DNA of 64,000 nt from Staphylococcus warneri (GTDB taxonomy: Bacteria > Bacillota > Bacilli > Staphylococcales > Staphylococcaceae). The notes under the pieces are model-generated. The model saw only the letters and a program-made list of their open reading frames with translations. It made no database searches and was not told the origin of the DNA. Below are positions 27,326 to 36,513 of the stretch, one piece after another. The DNA is taken from contig NZ_LR134269.1 in assembly GCF_900636385.1 (NCBI RefSeq), positions 620,001 through 684,000 of the forward strand. Reading direction: 5' to 3'. The number at the start of each line of letters is the position of its first letter. The stretch's first letter is position 1. A program made the position numbers and the translations under genes.

Positions 27326-28585
27326 ATGCCATTTGAAAAAAGAAGTCCAATTCCTGTTAAAGAAGCTATTCAACGAATTGTAAATCAAAATATTCGTTCA
27401 AATAAAATAACTGTGTCATTAGAAGAAAGTATTGGTTATGTATTGGCGAATGACATTGTAGCTACTTATGATATTCCAAGATTTGATAAGTCACCTTACG
27501 ATGGTTTTGCAATTAGAAGTAAAGATACTGTAGGTGCTCGTGGTGACCATCGAATCAAATTTAAAGTGATAGATCATATTGGGGCTGGTTCAGTGTCACA
27601 TAAAGAAGTTGGGCAATACGAAGCGGTACGTATTATGACAGGTGCCCAATTACCAAAAGGCGCAGATGCAGTGGTGATGTTTGAGCAAACAGTTGAGGAA
27701 GAAGATACATTTTCTATTAGAAAATCTTTCGAACACCACGAGAATGTGTCATTAAAAGGTGAAGAAACACAAACTGGAGACATTGTATTAACAGTTGGTC
27801 AACGTATTAATCCAGGTGCTATTGCAGTTTTGGCAACCTATGGTTATACAGAAGTTGAAGTTTATGAAAAACCTAGTATCGCAGTTATAGCTACTGGCAG
27901 TGAACTGTTAGATGTAAGTGATGAACTTCAACCAGGTAAAATTAGAAATTCAAATGGACCAATGATTAAAGCACTAGCTGAACAACTTGGCATCCACGTA
28001 GGATCCTATCAGATACAACAAGACGATTTACAAAGTAGTATTGAAGTTGTTAAACATGCAATGGAGCAACATGACATGGTCATTACGACAGGTGGTGTAT
28101 CTGTTGGAGATTTTGATTATTTACCTGAAATTTATCGAGCTTTAGATGCCAATGTATTATTTAATAAAGTCGCTATGCGTCCAGGTAGTGTAACAACCGT
28201 AGCCGTAGCTAATCAAAAATATTTGTTTGGTTTATCTGGTAATCCGTCTGCATGTTTTACTGGCTTTGAATTATTTGTGAAACCAGCGATGAATCATATG
28301 ATGAATGCCAAAGCGGTGTATCCTCAAATTGTAAAAGCAACGCTTATGGAAGATTTTACTAAAGCAAATCCATTTACAAGATTTATACGAGCTACTGCAA
28401 CATTAACTCCTGCAGGTGCAACTGTTGTACCTTCCGGGTTTAATAAATCGGGTGCGGTCGTAGCTATTGCACATGCCAATGCCATGATTATGTTGCCAGG
28501 AGGTACGCGTGGATTTAAACAAGGACATACTGTTGATGTTATACTCACTGAGTCAGCGGCTTACGAAGAGGAATTAAATATATGA
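27326..28585 (+). CDS. moeA: Molybdopterin molybdotransferase MoeA
   Basis: The 419-residue MoeA inserts molybdate into adenylated molybdopterin. Family segments include SPYDGFAIRSKD, MTGAQLPKGADAVVM, GKIRNSNGPMIKAL, VITTGGVSVGDFD and MRPGSVTTVA, followed by GLSGNPSACFTGFE. RBS is GGAG before ATG. The last four bases overlap the mobB start (ATGA). It opens the six-gene plus-strand run moeA-mobB-moaE-moaD-mobA-moaA. Confidence 0.96.
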   Translation: MPFEKRSPIPVKEAIQRIVNQNIRSNKITVSLEESIGYVLANDIVATYDIPRFDKSPYDGFAIRSKDTVGARGDHRIKFKVIDHIGAGSVSHKEVGQYEAVRIMTGAQLPKGADAVVMFEQTVEEEDTFSIRKSFEHHENVSLKGEETQTGDIVLTVGQRINPGAIAVLATYGYTEVEVYEKPSIAVIATGSELLDVSDELQPGKIRNSNGPMIKALAEQLGIHVGSYQIQQDDLQSSIEVVKHAMEQHDMVITTGGVSVGDFDYLPEIYRALDANVLFNKVAMRPGSVTTVAVANQKYLFGLSGNPSACFTGFELFVKPAMNHMMNAKAVYPQIVKATLMEDFTKANPFTRFIRATATLTPAGATVVPSGFNKSGAVVAIAHANAMIMLPGGTRGFKQGHTVDVILTESAAYEEELNI

Positions 28586-29052
28586 TCTTACAAATTATTG
28601 GATATAAAAATGTTGGGAAAACAACATTGATGACACATGCAATATCATTTTTAAAAGAGCAAAATTTTAAAGTTGCAAGTATCAAACATCATGGTCATCA
28701 AGGTGAAGACATACAATTACAACATCAGCCTGTAGACCATATGAAACACTTTCAATCAGGTGCCGATCAAAGTATTGTACAAGGTCATGCCTATCGTCAA
28801 ACAGTCACTAGAACGACTGAACAAAGCCTTTCTAATATTATTAAGGAATCTGTTACAATTGATTGTGATGTTGTACTAGTTGAAGGATTCAAACATGAAA
28901 ATTATGACAAGATTATTGTTTACGATAATGAAAAACAATTACATGAGTTAAATCATTTAAACAATATATGTTATAGGATAAAATTAAATGAACCAAATGC
29001 ATATCAAAAATTTGATGAATGGTTAATAAATAAAGTAACACATAAGGATTGA
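28582..29052 (+). CDS. mobB: Molybdopterin-guanine dinucleotide biosynthesis protein MobB
   Basis: The 156-residue P-loop protein (GYKNVGKTTLMTH, residues 7-19) also has the MobB segments VASIKHHGHQG and VVLVEGFKHENYDKIIVYD. MobB binds GTP and assists MobA in making the guanine dinucleotide form of the cofactor. It overlaps moeA by four bases, and its end lies just ahead of moaE. Confidence 0.93.
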   Translation: MILQIIGYKNVGKTTLMTHAISFLKEQNFKVASIKHHGHQGEDIQLQHQPVDHMKHFQSGADQSIVQGHAYRQTVTRTTEQSLSNIIKESVTIDCDVVLVEGFKHENYDKIIVYDNEKQLHELNHLNNICYRIKLNEPNAYQKFDEWLINKVTHKD

Positions 29053-29057
29053 GCAAA

Positions 29058-29504
29058 ATGAAGCAATTTGAAATCGTAACTACACCGATTCAAACTGAAC
29101 CCTATCGTGAATTCACATTAAATGAACATCAAGGTGCAATGGTCATGTTTACTGGTCATGTACGTGAATGGACGAAAGGCGTTAAAACAGAGTATTTAGA
29201 ATATGAAGCATATATTCCAATGGCAGAGAAGAAAATGGCTCAAATTGGCCAAGAAATAGAAGAAAAGTGGCCAGGAACCGTCACAACTATTGTTCACAGA
29301 ATAGGTCCATTACAAATTTCAGACATAGCTGTTTTAATTGTCGTATCTTCTCCACATCGTAAATATGCGTATCAGGCAAATGAATATGCCATAGAGCGAA
29401 TTAAAGAAATTGTTCCAATTTGGAAAAAAGAAATTTGGGAAGATGGATCGGAGTGGCAAGGGCACCAAAAAGGTAGCTACGAGGAAAGTCAAAGGGGGAA
29501 GTGA
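29058..29504 (+). CDS. moaE: Molybdopterin synthase catalytic subunit MoaE
   Basis: The 148-residue MoaE carries GAMVMFTGHVREWTKGVKTEYLEYEAYIP in outline, with VHRIGPLQISDIAVLIVVSSPHR and the C-terminal IKEIVPIWKKEIWEDG. It joins two sulfurs from MoaD thiocarboxylate to precursor Z. ATG at 29058 matches the S. aureus start; an in-frame TTG nine bases earlier overlaps the mobB stop. AAGGAT lies upstream. Confidence 0.95.
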   Translation: MKQFEIVTTPIQTEPYREFTLNEHQGAMVMFTGHVREWTKGVKTEYLEYEAYIPMAEKKMAQIGQEIEEKWPGTVTTIVHRIGPLQISDIAVLIVVSSPHRKYAYQANEYAIERIKEIVPIWKKEIWEDGSEWQGHQKGSYEESQRGK

Positions 29505-29505
29505 A

Positions 29506-29739
29506 ATGAAAGTACTCTACTTTGCAGAACTTAAAGATATGATTAATCAACAGTCAGAATCAATTGATTTGTCAGAGAAAGTAACTGTTGAAGTTTTTAA
29601 AGACTTATTATTACAACGACATCCTGAATTAACACATAAGCAATTTCAAATTGCGGTAAATGAAGAATTTGTAAAAGACAAAGATATGATAGGATCTGGT
29701 GATACTGTGGCACTCATACAACCAGTCAGCGGAGGATAA
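29506..29739 (+). CDS. moaD: Molybdopterin synthase sulfur carrier subunit MoaD
   Basis: The 77-residue ubiquitin-like protein ends in PVSGG, the di-glycine tail needed for thiocarboxylation by the MoeB-type enzyme. Its core shows EVFKDLLLQRHPEL and GSGDTVALIQPVSGG. The start ATG (29506) lies one base after the moaE stop and is preceded by AAAGGGGG; a longer frame beginning inside moaE was rejected. Confidence 0.94.
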   Translation: MKVLYFAELKDMINQQSESIDLSEKVTVEVFKDLLLQRHPELTHKQFQIAVNEEFVKDKDMIGSGDTVALIQPVSGG

Positions 29740-29744
29740 AATAA

Positions 29745-30347
29745 ATGAAAGCAATTATACTCGCTGGAGGAGAATCCAGACGTTTTGGACGTCCTAAAGC
29801 ATTTGCCGAAGTTGAAGGTCAAATGTTTTATCAGCGTATTATCAAAGTATTAGAATCAACAAATATGTTTAATGACATTTTGATTAGTACAAATAATCAA
29901 TTAAAAAATCAATTTGACCATACGAACGTGGTCGTGGATACCGAGGAGCATAAAGGGAAAGGCCCATTAGCAGGTATATTTACAGCTATGCAACAGTATC
30001 CAGATGAAGAATTATTTTTTGTAGTGTCAGTTGATACACCTATGATCAGTGAAAGAGCTATTAATCAACTCTATCAATTTATGGTGTCACACTTAATAGA
30101 TGATCAAATAGATATCGCAACGGTAAAAGCATCAGGGCGTTATATTCCAACTATAGGTTTTTATAGTCCTAAGACGAAAGCCGTTATAGAAGATATTCTA
30201 GAGTCCGATGATTATAGTTTTAAACAATTATATAATCAAATGAATATAGATTGGATTAAAGTAGAAGACATCAAAGCACCGTCATATTGGTATTATAATA
30301 TCAATTCACAACAAGACTTGGACACTTTAAAACAACAGTTAAGTTAA
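29745..30347 (+). CDS. mobA: Molybdenum cofactor guanylyltransferase MobA
   Basis: The 200-residue nucleotidyltransferase has the GTP-binding [14 protein letters not shown] (residues 6-19), [20 protein letters not shown] and the metal-binding [10 protein letters not shown] (usual form DxP). It attaches GMP to molybdopterin. It starts five bases after the moaD stop with GGAGG inside the moaD end. Confidence 0.94.
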   Translation: MKAIILAGGESRRFGRPKAFAEVEGQMFYQRIIKVLESTNMFNDILISTNNQLKNQFDHTNVVVDTEEHKGKGPLAGIFTAMQQYPDEELFFVVSVDTPMISERAINQLYQFMVSHLIDDQIDIATVKASGRYIPTIGFYSPKTKAVIEDILESDDYSFKQLYNQMNIDWIKVEDIKAPSYWYYNINSQQDLDTLKQQLS

Positions 30348-30362
30348 TAAGGAGGGTCCATG

Positions 30363-31385
30363 ATGGTAGAGCAAATTAAAGATAAATTAGGTCGACCAAT
30401 AAGAGATTTAAGATTATCTGTCACTGATAGATGTAATTTTAGATGTGATTATTGCATGCCAAAAGAAATATTTGGTGATGATTTTGTCTTTTTACCCAAA
30501 GAAGAATTATTAACATTCGAAGAGATGGTAAGAATATCTAAGCTTTACGCGCAATTGGGTGTTAAAAAAATAAGAATTACTGGTGGTGAACCACTACTAC
30601 GTAGAAATCTTTACCAACTCATAGAGCAACTGAATCAAATTGAAGGTATAGAAGATATTGGATTGACTACAAATGGCTTACTATTAAAAAAACATGGTCA
30701 AAATTTATATAATGCAGGTTTAAGACGAATTAATATTAGTCTAGACGCGATAGATGATGAAGTTTTTCAAGCTATTAACAACCGAAATATTAAAGCATCT
30801 ACAATACTAGAACAGATTGATTATGCTATATCAATAGGGTTTGAAATTAAGGTGAATGTAGTCATTCAAAAAGGCATTAATGATGATCAAATCATTCCGA
30901 TGTTAGATTACTTTAAAGATAGAGGCATTGAAATCAGATTTATAGAGTTTATGGATGTTGGGAACGACAATGGTTGGGATTTCAGTAAAGTAGTAACTAA
31001 AGATGAAATGTTAAGTATGATAGAAGAACATTTTGATATAGAACCAGTAGAACCAAAATATTTTGGTGAGGTTGCAAAGTACTATAGACATAAAGATAAT
31101 CAAGTGAAATTTGGATTGATTACAAGTGTTTCTCAGTCATTTTGTTCATCTTGTACTAGGGCACGTTTATCTTCAGATGGAAAATTTTATGGTTGTTTAT
31201 TTGCAGAAGTAGAGGGGTTTGATGTCAAAGCTTTAATGCGATCAGGTGCAACAGATGCAATGTTATTAGAGCAATTTAAAGCACTATGGCATGTTAGAGA
31301 TGATCGTTACTCTGATGAGCGAACTGAACAAACCGTTCAAAATAGAAAGCGTAATAAAATAAACATGAATTATATAGGCGGATAG
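30363..31385 (+). CDS. moaA: GTP 3',8-cyclase MoaA
   Basis: The 340-residue radical SAM enzyme starts Moco synthesis from GTP. The SAM cluster cysteines are Cys24, Cys28 and Cys31 ([12 protein letters not shown]). The C-terminal cluster cysteines are Cys261, Cys264 and Cys278 ([10 protein letters not shown] and YGCLF). The protein ends in the conserved Gly-Gly tail (NYIGG). Two ATGs are adjacent; I take the second (30363), six bases after GGAGGG, which matches the S. aureus start. It is the last gene of the Moco run, with no clear terminator after it. Confidence 0.97.
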   Translation: MVEQIKDKLGRPIRDLRLSVTDRCNFRCDYCMPKEIFGDDFVFLPKEELLTFEEMVRISKLYAQLGVKKIRITGGEPLLRRNLYQLIEQLNQIEGIEDIGLTTNGLLLKKHGQNLYNAGLRRINISLDAIDDEVFQAINNRNIKASTILEQIDYAISIGFEIKVNVVIQKGINDDQIIPMLDYFKDRGIEIRFIEFMDVGNDNGWDFSKVVTKDEMLSMIEEHFDIEPVEPKYFGEVAKYYRHKDNQVKFGLITSVSQSFCSSCTRARLSSDGKFYGCLFAEVEGFDVKALMRSGATDAMLLEQFKALWHVRDDRYSDERTEQTVQNRKRNKINMNYIGG

Positions 31386-31571
31386 CATTAAACTATAAAA
31401 CTAATTATGAATAAAAGAAGACTCATATTTTAGAAACAATTATTCGATTAATGGATTTAAAACGTTTTGTGATATCTGTGCTTTTACATTTATTTACTTT
31501 TCAATATTAAAATCGTACTTTAAAATGATGTAATTCCAAACCAATTTTAGACTTAAATTTAATATTTGTAA

Positions 31572-31600
31572 TAGATAAAATTCTAACAATGTTATATAAT
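31572..31600 (+). promoter_or_regulatory. Possible sarV promoter
   Basis: A perfect -10 TATAAT (31595-31600) has a weak -35 TAGATA (31572-31577) 17 bases upstream. It lies about 70 bases before the sarV start. The rest of the 283-base gap after moaA shows nothing recognisable. Confidence 0.4.
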
Positions 31601-31668
31601 AAAGTTAAGCAATTTAATTGTACAATACAAACATCACATCTAAGAATCAACATAGAAGGCATTTTATT

Positions 31669-32019
31669 ATGACAAATAAAGTACAAGGTTTTATTGCATC
31701 TGAAAGAGAGCTAAGTCAACTTAAGCATTGGTTGAAATCAACTTATCGTATTTCAATTGAAGAGTTTGTTGTATTATACAAAGTCTTTGAAGGAGAGAAA
31801 ATAAGTGGAAAAGAATTAAGAGATACATTACATTTTGAAATGCTTTGGGATACAAGTAAAATTGATGTCATTATCCGTAAAATCTATAAAAAAGAACTTA
31901 TTTCAAAACTACGTTCTGAAACAGACGAACGACAAGTCTATTATTTCTTCAATGCGTCACAAAAGAAATTAATTGATAAAATGATTAATGAAATAGAAGC
32001 GATTAGTATTGCAAACTAA
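31669..32019 (+). CDS. sarV: SarA-family transcriptional regulator SarV
   Basis: The 116-residue protein is highly similar to S. aureus SarV across its length ([50 protein letters not shown]). SarV controls autolysin-related genes in S. aureus and is itself repressed by SarA and MgrA. ATG at 31669 with GAAGG upstream matches the family start; the frame is open for 17 more codons upstream without a good site. In S. aureus sarV also adjoins moaA. Confidence 0.92.
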   Translation: MTNKVQGFIASERELSQLKHWLKSTYRISIEEFVVLYKVFEGEKISGKELRDTLHFEMLWDTSKIDVIIRKIYKKELISKLRSETDERQVYYFFNASQKKLIDKMINEIEAISIAN

Positions 32020-32035
32020 CTATATAATGAAAAAG

Positions 32036-32078
32036 AAAGCTAGAGAAGCCTTGTTAATGAGGTTTCTCTAGCTTTTTA
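32036..32078. terminator. Bidirectional terminator between sarV and the MFS gene
   Basis: AAAGCTAGAGAAGCC (32036-32050) pairs with GGTTTCTCTAGCTTT (32061-32075), with one G-T wobble and a ten-base loop. TTTTTAAAT follows on plus and TTCTTTTTC on minus. It serves two convergent genes. Confidence 0.88.
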
Positions 32079-32107
32079 AATTTAATAAAATTAGCTTGAT
32101 TTAATCA

Positions 32108-33313
32108 TTATTCATAAGAATACGTATGTCTAACTTTCTTACCATGTACCAAGAAGTATACAGCTGTAGTTAATAGACCTAATATAGCCATTGCGCCATA
32201 AATCTGACTATATGAAACCATATGCGTAAATAATCCTAAGAATGAAGGTCCAAAACCTACGCCGATATCTAGACCAATAAAATAAGTTGATGTGGCTAAG
32301 CCATATTTAGATGATGGTGAAACTTTTATAGAAATAGCTTGCATAGATGAAGAAAGGTTTCCATATCCTATACCTAGTAAAATACCAGCAAGTAATAATA
32401 AGCCACTGTTATAACTGAAAACTAAACAAATAAAACATAGTATTTGTGCAATGAATGCTGGGTAAACCACAACATTTTCATTTTTATTATCCATGAGACG
32501 GCCTGCTATAGGTCGTGTGACTAATGAAGCGATAGCATAGAAAATAAAGAAATAACTTGCTGCATTAACTAAGTCACGTTGTTCCGCAAACACTTGTAAA
32601 TAAGTTAATATAGCTGCATAAGTTACACCAACTAACATCATCACAAATGCTACTGGAACTGCCTCTTTGGCGATAAAGTTATGGATACTGAACCCCTTAG
32701 GTTCTGAAGCATTATGACTGGGTTTAACAGTTTCAAAATCTATTTTAATGAATAAAGATAATAGTAAACCAATGATTCCTAATGCAATACATAAAGTGAA
32801 TAGTACAGTGATTGAAAAGGCATTAAGCAGCAGAATACCAAAGAAAGGTCCTACGGCAGTACCTAATACTAAACTTAATGAAAATAAGCTGATACCTTCA
32901 CTTTTACGAGTTTGAGGCGTTACATATGCTGCTATAGTTCCTGTAGCTGTAGTAGCAATCGCTGTCGCAATACCATTTATTAAACGTACAAACATTAAGA
33001 AATAAATATTACTTGGAATAAAATAAAGTGCTTGAGTTATTATCAAACAACTTAAACCAAATATTAATATCTTTTTAGGACCAAATAAATTTACATATTT
33101 ACCTGTTCCAAAACGACCTATTAATGATCCTACAATAAATAAACCAACGACAAGGCCTGCTAAACTATCTGATGCATGATATTCAGTCTTACTATATCCA
33201 GCAATTACAACAATCAACAAATACATACATAAGTATACGAAAAAGTTTATGATGAAATTTAGATTGAAGCGTTTGGTAAAAATAGGTGCTTTAGTTGCTG
33301 ACGATTCATTCAT
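32108..33313 (-). CDS. Major facilitator superfamily transporter
   Basis: The 401-residue protein has about twelve membrane segments and the MFS motif A-like loop IGRFGTGKYVNLFGPKKI after segment two, with a second half-molecule loop VTRPIAGRLMDNKN. It is probably a drug or metabolite exporter of the DHA1 type. It follows a MarR regulator with a four-base overlap (ATGA), the usual layout for a regulator-controlled efflux pump. Substrate unknown. Confidence 0.88.
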   Translation of the reverse strand: MNESSATKAPIFTKRFNLNFIINFFVYLCMYLLIVVIAGYSKTEYHASDSLAGLVVGLFIVGSLIGRFGTGKYVNLFGPKKILIFGLSCLIITQALYFIPSNIYFLMFVRLINGIATAIATTATGTIAAYVTPQTRKSEGISLFSLSLVLGTAVGPFFGILLLNAFSITVLFTLCIALGIIGLLLSLFIKIDFETVKPSHNASEPKGFSIHNFIAKEAVPVAFVMMLVGVTYAAILTYLQVFAEQRDLVNAASYFFIFYAIASLVTRPIAGRLMDNKNENVVVYPAFIAQILCFICLVFSYNSGLLLLAGILLGIGYGNLSSSMQAISIKVSPSSKYGLATSTYFIGLDIGVGFGPSFLGLFTHMVSYSQIYGAMAILGLLTTAVYFLVHGKKVRHTYSYE

Positions 33314-33744
33314 TCTTGACTCTCCTTTAGTATTGTTTCATAAATGATAGACATTGACTCGATAATTTTTGATAATTGTTGCTCATTAACACCTGATTTC
33401 TTAATAATTTCACTTTGTATTTCATTAACCTCTTTATTAATCGCGTTAAATAATTGCATGCCTTCTTCTGTTAAACTCAACCATTTTTGACGCTTGTCAT
33501 TACCCGTTGTAAATGTGATCAATTCTTTTTCTAACAATACTTTGATAAACTTTCGTGTTGTTGGTTTCTCTATAGAACGACGGTAAGAAATGTTAACTAA
33601 AGTCGTCGGTTGGAATTGAGCTATGTCTTTTAATACAAGCCATTGACCAGTATGGATATCATATCGGTCCAATATTGGTTGTGTTAATTTAATATAAGGT
33701 CGATAAATACTTATAAAACTATTAAAAAAATCATTACTAATCAT
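33310..33744 (-). CDS. MarR-family transcriptional regulator
   Basis: The 144-residue protein has the MarR winged-helix plan: an N-terminal helix, the recognition region FQPTTLVNISYRRSIEKPTTRKF, and the wing LITFTTGNDKRQKWLSLTEEG. It is co-transcribed with the MFS gene and likely represses the pair, perhaps releasing DNA on binding a substrate of the pump. A perfect 15-base palindrome lies just upstream. RBS is GGGGTG before ATG. Confidence 0.85.
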   Translation of the reverse strand: MISNDFFNSFISIYRPYIKLTQPILDRYDIHTGQWLVLKDIAQFQPTTLVNISYRRSIEKPTTRKFIKVLLEKELITFTTGNDKRQKWLSLTEEGMQLFNAINKEVNEIQSEIIKKSGVNEQQLSKIIESMSIIYETILKESQE

Positions 33745-33757
33745 GAGTACACCCCAA

Positions 33758-33786
33758 AATATTATAAATTAGTTAGCTTGGCTAAC
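33758..33786 (-). promoter_or_regulatory. Palindromic operator overlapping the MarR-MFS promoter
   Basis: GTTAGC-TTG-GCTAAC (33772-33786) is a perfect inverted repeat 28 bases ahead of the MarR-type gene. On the minus strand it is followed directly by a TATAAT -10 (33764-33759), so the palindrome fills the -35 to -10 interval. This is the expected place for self-repression by the MarR protein. Confidence 0.65.
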
Positions 33787-33917
33787 CTTTTTAAACGCAA
33801 GCATTATTATAGGACTAAAAGCTATATTTTGCAATACTTTTTTGCTAGGTTTTAGAAGTAAATTATCGATACATTTGTTAAAATAAGGATTAAGAAATGT
33901 AAAAAGGAGCTCATAAC

Positions 33918-34679
33918 ATGGATTTGAAATTTGATCATATCATTCATTATATTGATCAATTAGAGCAATTTAAGTTTCCAGGTGAAGTTGTTAAACTCAA
34001 TTCCGGAGGGAAACATCATAAATTTGGAACATTTAATAAATTGTCCTATATAAATGAAAATTACATAGAATTTTTAGATGTAGAAGACCAAGAGAAATTA
34101 CAAAAATTAGCTAAAACCGAAGAGGGTAGAGTGTCATTTGCGACGAAAATAGCTCAAGATAACTTTAAACAAGGATTCAAAACAATATGTTTAAGAACAA
34201 GTAATATTGATGCGATTAAACAGACATTAGAAGATAGAAATATAGATGTCATTGGTCCTGTAAATATGGAAAGAGAAACTAAAAGAGGTGAAAAAATAAC
34301 GTGGCGTCTTATCTATATAGCTGATCCAAGTTATATGGTCAAACCACCATTCTTTATTCAATGGGATCAAGGAGACGCCAATCGACATGAACAACTAAAG
34401 TCGTTATATCAAACTCAATTTTCTATTGATATGATTATGGTTTCAAGTAGTAAGAGAGCTCAGACAGTTAAGAACTGGCAAAATTGGTTTGATATGGAAA
34501 TAGTTGAAGAAACTGAGAAATATACGGATTTGATTTTGAAAGAAGACCAGATATATTTTCGTATTGAAGATGGTAAACAATCTGGTTATCATACCGTAGT
34601 GCTTAAGGATACTGAAGCTACGGCACCATATTCACTATATATTAGAGGTGCTAAATATCGATTCGAGCCGATTCATTAA
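33918..34679 (+). CDS. VOC-superfamily (glyoxalase-like) protein
   Basis: The 253-residue protein looks like a two-module glyoxalase-like domain: FDHIIHYIDQLEQFKFPGEVVK at the start and a second half from about residue 165 (FSIDMIMVSSSKRAQTVKNWQ). Internal segments are FGTFNKLSYINENYIEFLDVE and WRLIYIADPSYMVKPPFFIQWD. VOC proteins are metal-dependent isomerases, dioxygenases or resistance proteins; I cannot choose among these. RBS is AAAGGAG before ATG. Its end overlaps the convergent small membrane gene by four bases. Confidence 0.8.
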   Translation: MDLKFDHIIHYIDQLEQFKFPGEVVKLNSGGKHHKFGTFNKLSYINENYIEFLDVEDQEKLQKLAKTEEGRVSFATKIAQDNFKQGFKTICLRTSNIDAIKQTLEDRNIDVIGPVNMERETKRGEKITWRLIYIADPSYMVKPPFFIQWDQGDANRHEQLKSLYQTQFSIDMIMVSSSKRAQTVKNWQNWFDMEIVEETEKYTDLILKEDQIYFRIEDGKQSGYHTVVLKDTEATAPYSLYIRGAKYRFEPIH

Positions 34680-34936
34680 TATAGATAATTATAGGCACTT
34701 TGAATAATAATAGCGATATGAATAAAAACAACGATAACAGATATAACACTTAAGCAACTACACAAAGAAGTCGTTCTAATTAATAAAAATAGTATAGATA
34801 ATACTAAAGTGAATATTGCTATGATGACTTTCAGACTAAAATAGTCAATGGTAAATCCACTTTGTACAGTAGTAATAATAGAAACAAGATTAAAAACAAT
34901 GAACAATACAATGAGTGTTGGCCGCATTAAATACAC
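34676..34936 (-). CDS. Small three-segment membrane protein, unknown
   Basis: The 86-residue protein has three hydrophobic segments (LIVLFIVFNLVSIITTV, VIIAIFTLVLSILFLLI, VISVIVVFIHIAIII) and a Cys pair in TTSLCSCLSV. I place the start at a GTG (34936), about six bases after AAAGGA; an ATG three codons later is possible. Family unknown to me. The composition agrees with a real membrane protein rather than an antisense artefact, since it lies almost wholly in otherwise empty DNA. Confidence 0.6.
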   Translation of the reverse strand: MYLMRPTLIVLFIVFNLVSIITTVQSGFTIDYFSLKVIIAIFTLVLSILFLLIRTTSLCSCLSVISVIVVFIHIAIIIQSAYNYLY

Positions 34937-35074
34937 TACTTTCCTTTAGAATTAGATAGTATATTATATCAAGATTAATCTAACTTTAAAAACGAATTAA
35001 ACTTGATAAAAATACTCATCTAGTATCGATGGAAATAAAGTTAAATATTGAAGTTTAATCGTTAATGTGTTTTG

Positions 35075-35103
35075 TCGACACTTATATTCAGACGTTGTAT
35101 AAT
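35075..35103 (+). promoter_or_regulatory. Sigma-A promoter of femX
   Basis: TCGACA (35075-35080; five of six matches to TTGACA) and a perfect TATAAT (35098-35103) are 17 bases apart. They lie about 40 bases before the femX ATG and give a short leader. Confidence 0.75.
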
Positions 35104-35140
35104 TATAGGTATTGTTAATATAAAGGAGATATTATAAACC

Positions 35141-36391
35141 ATGGAAAAGATGAATATCACTAATCAAGAACATGACGCATTTGTAAAATCTCATCCAAAT
35201 GGCGATTTACTGCAACTTACGAAATGGGCAGAAACTAAGAAATTGACTGGATGGTATTCAAGAAGGATTGCGGTTGGTGAAAATGGTGAAATCAAAGGTG
35301 TTGGACAATTATTATTTAAGAAGATTCCTAAACTACCATTTACATTATGTTATGTTTCAAGAGGATTTGTAACAGATTATGATAACAAAGATGCGTTATC
35401 ACAATTATTAGAAGAAGCGAAAAAAGTAGCTAAAGACGAAAAAGCCTATGCTATTAAAATAGATCCAGATGTTGAAGTCGAACATGGTGCAGAAGCATTG
35501 AAGAATTTACGTAACCTAGGCTTTAGACACAAAGGATTTAAAGAAGGATTATCTAAAGATTATATTCAACCTAGAATGACTATGATAACGCCAATAGATA
35601 AATCAGACGAAGATATTATCCAAAGTTTTGAAAGACGAAATCGTTCTAAAGTAAGACTTGCCCTTAAACGTGGTACAAAGGTTGAAAGAGCTGGCAGAGA
35701 AGGCTTAAAAACTTTTGCGCATTTAATGCAAATTACTGGTGAGCGTGATGGTTTCTTAACGCGTGACATTAGCTATTTTGAAAATATATATGATGCCTTA
35801 CATGATGATGGTGATGCAGAACTATTCTTAGTTAAGTTAGAACCTAAACCGGTCCTTGAAACGGTAAACTCAGAAATAACAGATTTAGAAAATGAAATTG
35901 AAAAGCTTCAAAATAAAAAGCAAGACAAAAAAACATTAAATAAGATTAATGATGCAAATAACAAAATTAAAAAGTCTCAGGATTTAAAAAATGATTTGTT
36001 AGAACTTGAAAAAGAACATCCAGACGGCATTTATCTGTCAGGTGCATTATTAATGTTTGCAGGAAATAAATCATATTACTTATATGGTGCATCATCTAAT
36101 GATTTCCGTGATTTTCTACCAAACCATCATATGCAATATACAATGATGAAATATGCGCGTGATCATGGTGCAACAACATATGACTTTGGCGGCACTGATA
36201 ATAATCCTGACAAAGAGTCTGATCATTATGGATTATGGACGTTCAAAAAAGTATGGGGCACTTATTTAAGTGAAAAAATTGGTGAATTTGACTATGTTTT
36301 AAATCAACCATTGTATCAACTTATCGAACAAGTGAAACCTAAATTAACGAAAGCTAAAATTAAACTTTCACGAAAATTAAAACGTAAATAA
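35141..36391 (+). CDS. femX: Lipid II glycyltransferase FemX (FmhB)
   Basis: The 416-residue Fem-family aminoacyltransferase closely resembles S. aureus FmhB/FemX, which adds the first glycine of the pentaglycine bridge to lipid II using glycyl-tRNA and is essential there. Visible parts are the N-terminal GNAT-like half (QEHDAFVKSHPNGDLLQLTKWA), ERRNRSKVRLALKRGT, a coiled-coil arm at about residues 240-293, and the C-terminal half with LYGASSNDFRDFLPNHHMQY and TYDFGGTDNN. The arm is slightly shorter than in S. aureus. It has its own promoter and terminator. Confidence 0.95.
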   Translation: MEKMNITNQEHDAFVKSHPNGDLLQLTKWAETKKLTGWYSRRIAVGENGEIKGVGQLLFKKIPKLPFTLCYVSRGFVTDYDNKDALSQLLEEAKKVAKDEKAYAIKIDPDVEVEHGAEALKNLRNLGFRHKGFKEGLSKDYIQPRMTMITPIDKSDEDIIQSFERRNRSKVRLALKRGTKVERAGREGLKTFAHLMQITGERDGFLTRDISYFENIYDALHDDGDAELFLVKLEPKPVLETVNSEITDLENEIEKLQNKKQDKKTLNKINDANNKIKKSQDLKNDLLELEKEHPDGIYLSGALLMFAGNKSYYLYGASSNDFRDFLPNHHMQYTMMKYARDHGATTYDFGGTDNNPDKESDHYGLWTFKKVWGTYLSEKIGEFDYVLNQPLYQLIEQVKPKLTKAKIKLSRKLKRK

Positions 36392-36404
36392 ATTTAACCA
36401 TTTT

Positions 36405-36447
36405 ATCTGAACGATTCTGTCTATAAAAGAACGTTCAGATTTTTTTG
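36405..36447 (+). terminator. Rho-independent terminator of femX
   Basis: ATCTGAACG (36405-36413) pairs with CGTTCAGAT (36432-36440), followed by seven T residues. The 18-base loop is unstructured. Confidence 0.85.
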
Positions 36448-36513
36448 AATGAACATTGCAATTTATGCGTATCGAACTAAGACTAGAAATTAATAAAAGG
36501 GGACACTTGATAA

